Shown piece after piece: positions 61,847 through 64,000 of a stretch of 64,000 nt of DNA. Numbering within the stretch: position 1 is the first letter of the stretch; each line of letters begins with the position of its first letter. The position numbers were made by a program, and so were the translations under genes. Source of the DNA: Rudanella lutea DSM 19387 (GTDB lineage Bacteria; Bacteroidota; Bacteroidia; Cytophagales; Spirosomataceae); NCBI RefSeq assembly GCF_000383955.1, contig NZ_KB913013.1, positions 4,669,694 to 4,733,693 on the forward strand. Reading direction: 5' to 3'. The notes under the pieces were generated by a model. It worked only from the letters and a program-made list of their open reading frames with translations, was not told where the DNA came from and ran no database searches.

Positions 61847-64000
61847 ATGCTTCGTTATGCCCTTGCCGTTTGGCTGTTTGTGTTCACATCGTGTGGGGCG
61901 TTTGCCCAAACCGAAAATTCATATAACCTGATTCCGTTTCCGGCGCAATTTTCGGGGCAGGAGGGGCAGTTTACCCTGACGGCCTTCACCCGGATTCTGG
62001 CCGCGCCTAAAGACGCCAAACAACAGGCAGCCGCTCAGTTGCTGTCGGCTCAGCTCCGCACGGCCACGGGACTGCCCATTACGGTGATGGCTCCTACACC
62101 TGCCTACGCTAAGGGTAAACACATTAATTTTCAGGCGCATACGGGTGGGCGTTGTGGCCCTGAGGGCTATGTGCTCCGTGTTACGCCCGACCGCGTCACG
62201 GTAGAAGCCGAAACGCCCAAGGGGTATTTCTACGCCGTACAAACCCTGTTGCAACTGCTGCCTACCGAAGCCTTCAGCCCCAAAACGGTATCGGGCGTGA
62301 CGTGGGCTATGCCTGCCTGTCAGATTCTTGACCGGCCCCGCTACGCCTACCGCGGGCTGATGCTCGACGTGAGCCGCCATTTTATGCCCGTCGCATTCGT
62401 AAAGAAGTACATCGACCTGCTCGCCCGGCACAAAATGAACACCTTTCACTGGCACCTGACCGACGATCAGGGCTGGCGCGTCGAAATCAAGAAGTACCCC
62501 AAGCTGACGCAGGTGGGCAGTACCCGCACCGAGACGTTGGCCGGGCATTACGGCGAAAATTACCCCTTCCGGTACGACGGGCAGCCTCATGGCGGGTTTT
62601 ACACACAGGAGCAGATCAAAGACGTGGTGCGGTACGCGGCCGCCCGGCACGTGACCATCATCCCCGAAATCGAATTGCCGGGCCACGCGTTGGCAGCTAT
62701 TGCGGCTTACCCCGAACTGTCGTGCGAGCCTACCAAACGGTACGAGGTGGGCAAAATCTGGGGTGTGTACGAAGATGTGTACTGCCCCACCGAGAAAACG
62801 TTCACGTTTTTGCAGGACGTGCTGACGGAGGTAATGGCCCTGTTTCCGGGCAAATACATCCATATCGGGGGCGATGAGTGCCCCAAGGAAGCCTGGAAAA
62901 AGAGCGCTTTCTGCCAGAACCTGATGAAGCAGCAGAAACTTAAAACCGAGGAGGAACTGCAAAGCTATTTCATCCGCCGGATCGACAAGTTTGTAACCGC
63001 TAAAGGCCGGGCTATCATCGGCTGGGACGAAATTCTGGAGGGCGGCCTGGCCCCCAACGCAACCGTAATGAGCTGGCGCGGCACCGAGGGCGGTATCGAA
63101 GCGGCCAAACAAAAACACACCGTTGTGATGACGCCGGGCGCGTTTTGCTACCTCGATAAGTATCAGGGCGAACCTACGCAGGAGCCCCTGGCAATTGGTG
63201 GCCTCTTGACCGTGGAAAAAGTGTACGGCTACGAACCCACGCCAGCCGAACTGACGCCGGAGCAGAAAAAATACATCTTGGGCGTGCAGGGTAACGTCTG
63301 GACAGAATACATGAAAACCCCCGAACAGGTGGAGTACATGAGCTATCCGCGGGCCATTGCCCTGGCCGAAATTGGCTGGATGCCCGAGGGGCCGCGCAAT
63401 TTTGAAGACTTCGCCGTGCGGCTCAAAAATCACCTTCGCCGACTCGATTATCTGGGCGTAAACTACAGCAAACGGCTGTTCGATGTACGGGCCTCCACGC
63501 AGTTTGGTAGCGATGGGCAGTTGCAGGTGCGACTCGAAAAATCAGACTCCGACAGCAAGATTTATTACACGACCAACGGCCGTCAGCCCAACACAAGCTC
63601 TACCGAGTACATTGGGCCGATCACGCTGAACAAAACCACTACGCTCCGGGCCGTGACCACCACAGGGGCTACCCTCAACGAGACCTTTGTGATTCACCGC
63701 GCCAAGGGTAAATCGTACACGAGCAACCTGGTGAAGCAGGTAGACCCCGACGGCCGTAAACTGACCGATGGCGAGGTGGCACAGGGGCCGCAAAGCCAAA
63801 CCGAATGGGTCGATTCGTGGGGCAATGATCTGGAGGTCACAATTGACCTTGGCGAGGTTCGTTCAGTAACAAAGGTGTCGGTGAATTTCCTCAAACGGAT
63901 TCCGTATCGGATATTCCCGCCAACATCGGTCGAGATTGCCCTCAGCCGAGACGGTAGCGATTTCAAGGAGGCTATTGCCCAGCCGGTCAATGTACCTCTG
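61847..64000 (+). CDS. GH20 beta-N-acetylhexosaminidase, 3' end beyond the window
   Basis: 718 codons to the edge, still open. Signal peptide (MLRYALAVWLFVFTSCGAFA), a GH20b N-terminal domain to about 160 and the catalytic barrel about 165-490. FHWHLTDDQGWRVEIKKYPK is the active-site strand and IHIGGDECPKEAWK contains the catalytic Asp-Glu pair. A chitobiase C-terminal-type segment (YYTTNGRQPNTSSTEYIGPI) and the start of a discoidin-like domain (LEVTIDLGEVRSVTKVSVNF) follow. It releases terminal N-acetylglucosamine or N-acetylgalactosamine from glycans. Transcribed after the phosphatase gene with 183 bp between them. Confidence 0.95.
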   Translation, partial: MLRYALAVWLFVFTSCGAFAQTENSYNLIPFPAQFSGQEGQFTLTAFTRILAAPKDAKQQAAAQLLSAQLRTATGLPITVMAPTPAYAKGKHINFQAHTGGRCGPEGYVLRVTPDRVTVEAETPKGYFYAVQTLLQLLPTEAFSPKTVSGVTWAMPACQILDRPRYAYRGLMLDVSRHFMPVAFVKKYIDLLARHKMNTFHWHLTDDQGWRVEIKKYPKLTQVGSTRTETLAGHYGENYPFRYDGQPHGGFYTQEQIKDVVRYAAARHVTIIPEIELPGHALAAIAAYPELSCEPTKRYEVGKIWGVYEDVYCPTEKTFTFLQDVLTEVMALFPGKYIHIGGDECPKEAWKKSAFCQNLMKQQKLKTEEELQSYFIRRIDKFVTAKGRAIIGWDEILEGGLAPNATVMSWRGTEGGIEAAKQKHTVVMTPGAFCYLDKYQGEPTQEPLAIGGLLTVEKVYGYEPTPAELTPEQKKYILGVQGNVWTEYMKTPEQVEYMSYPRAIALAEIGWMPEGPRNFEDFAVRLKNHLRRLDYLGVNYSKRLFDVRASTQFGSDGQLQVRLEKSDSDSKIYYTTNGRQPNTSSTEYIGPITLNKTTTLRAVTTTGATLNETFVIHRAKGKSYTSNLVKQVDPDGRKLTDGEVAQGPQSQTEWVDSWGNDLEVTIDLGEVRSVTKVSVNFLKRIPYRIFPPTSVEIALSRDGSDFKEAIAQPVNVPL

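Noticed and set aside
61919-63433. 504-codon open frame on the minus strand
   Set aside because: Antisense to the GH20 gene, whose signal peptide and catalytic motifs are clear. The frame stays open because of codon bias.
1-64000. tRNA, rRNA, tmRNA or SRP RNA genes
   Set aside because: No cloverleaf with a TTCGANTC T-loop, no 16S/23S sequence and no SRP or tmRNA core seen on either strand by eye.

Overview
The window (about 55% GC) reads as chromosome of a Bacteroidota bacterium of the order Cytophagales, most like Spirosoma, Rudanella or Fibrella. The evidence is gliding lipoprotein GldD, two secreted proteins with type IX secretion C-terminal domains, a TonB-dependent receptor with a carboxypeptidase-regulatory N-terminus, LytTR two-component signalling, Bacteroidota-type promoters (TAnnTTTG) and a type III-A CRISPR-Cas locus with a Bacteroidota-style primase-polymerase. 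No rRNA or tRNA gene was found.

Layout. 1-12.4 kb: peptidase T, a sigma factor/anti-sigma-like/CHAT-protease cassette, an unrecognised 840-residue protein, an XRE regulator, an acetyltransferase, a GT2 glycosyltransferase and a tRNA m6A methyltransferase. 12.4-24 kb: a large type IX-secreted adhesin-like protein, a T4-type polynucleotide kinase-phosphatase, a DUF2064 nucleotidyltransferase, RidA, glutamyl-tRNA synthetase, an AIM24-family protein, GldD and small unknowns. 24-38.4 kb: a CocE-type hydrolase, a lipoprotein, a membrane protein plus histidine kinase, an MbnP/MbnH copper pair, an MscS channel, a TonB receptor, a pentapeptide-repeat histidine kinase with its LytTR regulator, an aminotransferase and a hidden 59-residue membrane ORF.

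38.7-59.2 kb is the accessory core. A compact cas6-cas10-csm2-csm3-[UPF0175-DUF3368]-csm4-csm5-csm6 operon carries a VapBC-like antitoxin/toxin pair between csm3 and csm4, joined by start/stop overlaps. Beyond a gene remnant lie a WYL regulator and a second block on the plus strand: coiled-coil membrane protein, vWA-like secreted protein, cas1, CRISPR-associated primase-polymerase, cas2 with an N-terminal extension and a TPR/OB-like protein, ending at an array of 33 full repeats. Two matching 8-5-8 palindromes, one before the membrane gene and one before the primase gene, sit at identical distances from putative -7 boxes and suggest that the WYL protein controls the adaptation block. At least six of the 33 spacers contain perfect 7-9 bp stems and three more contain interrupted stems. 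One spacer is present twice and another pair is nearly identical.

59.4-64 kb: a small lipoprotein, a purple-acid-type phosphatase with a sorting domain, and a GH20 hexosaminidase running off the right edge.

A genome-level oddity is the large set of intergenic inverted repeats. Several are long and perfect (27, 28 and 34 bp). One TTTCACTC-type family separates genes of the adaptation block and also precedes gltX.
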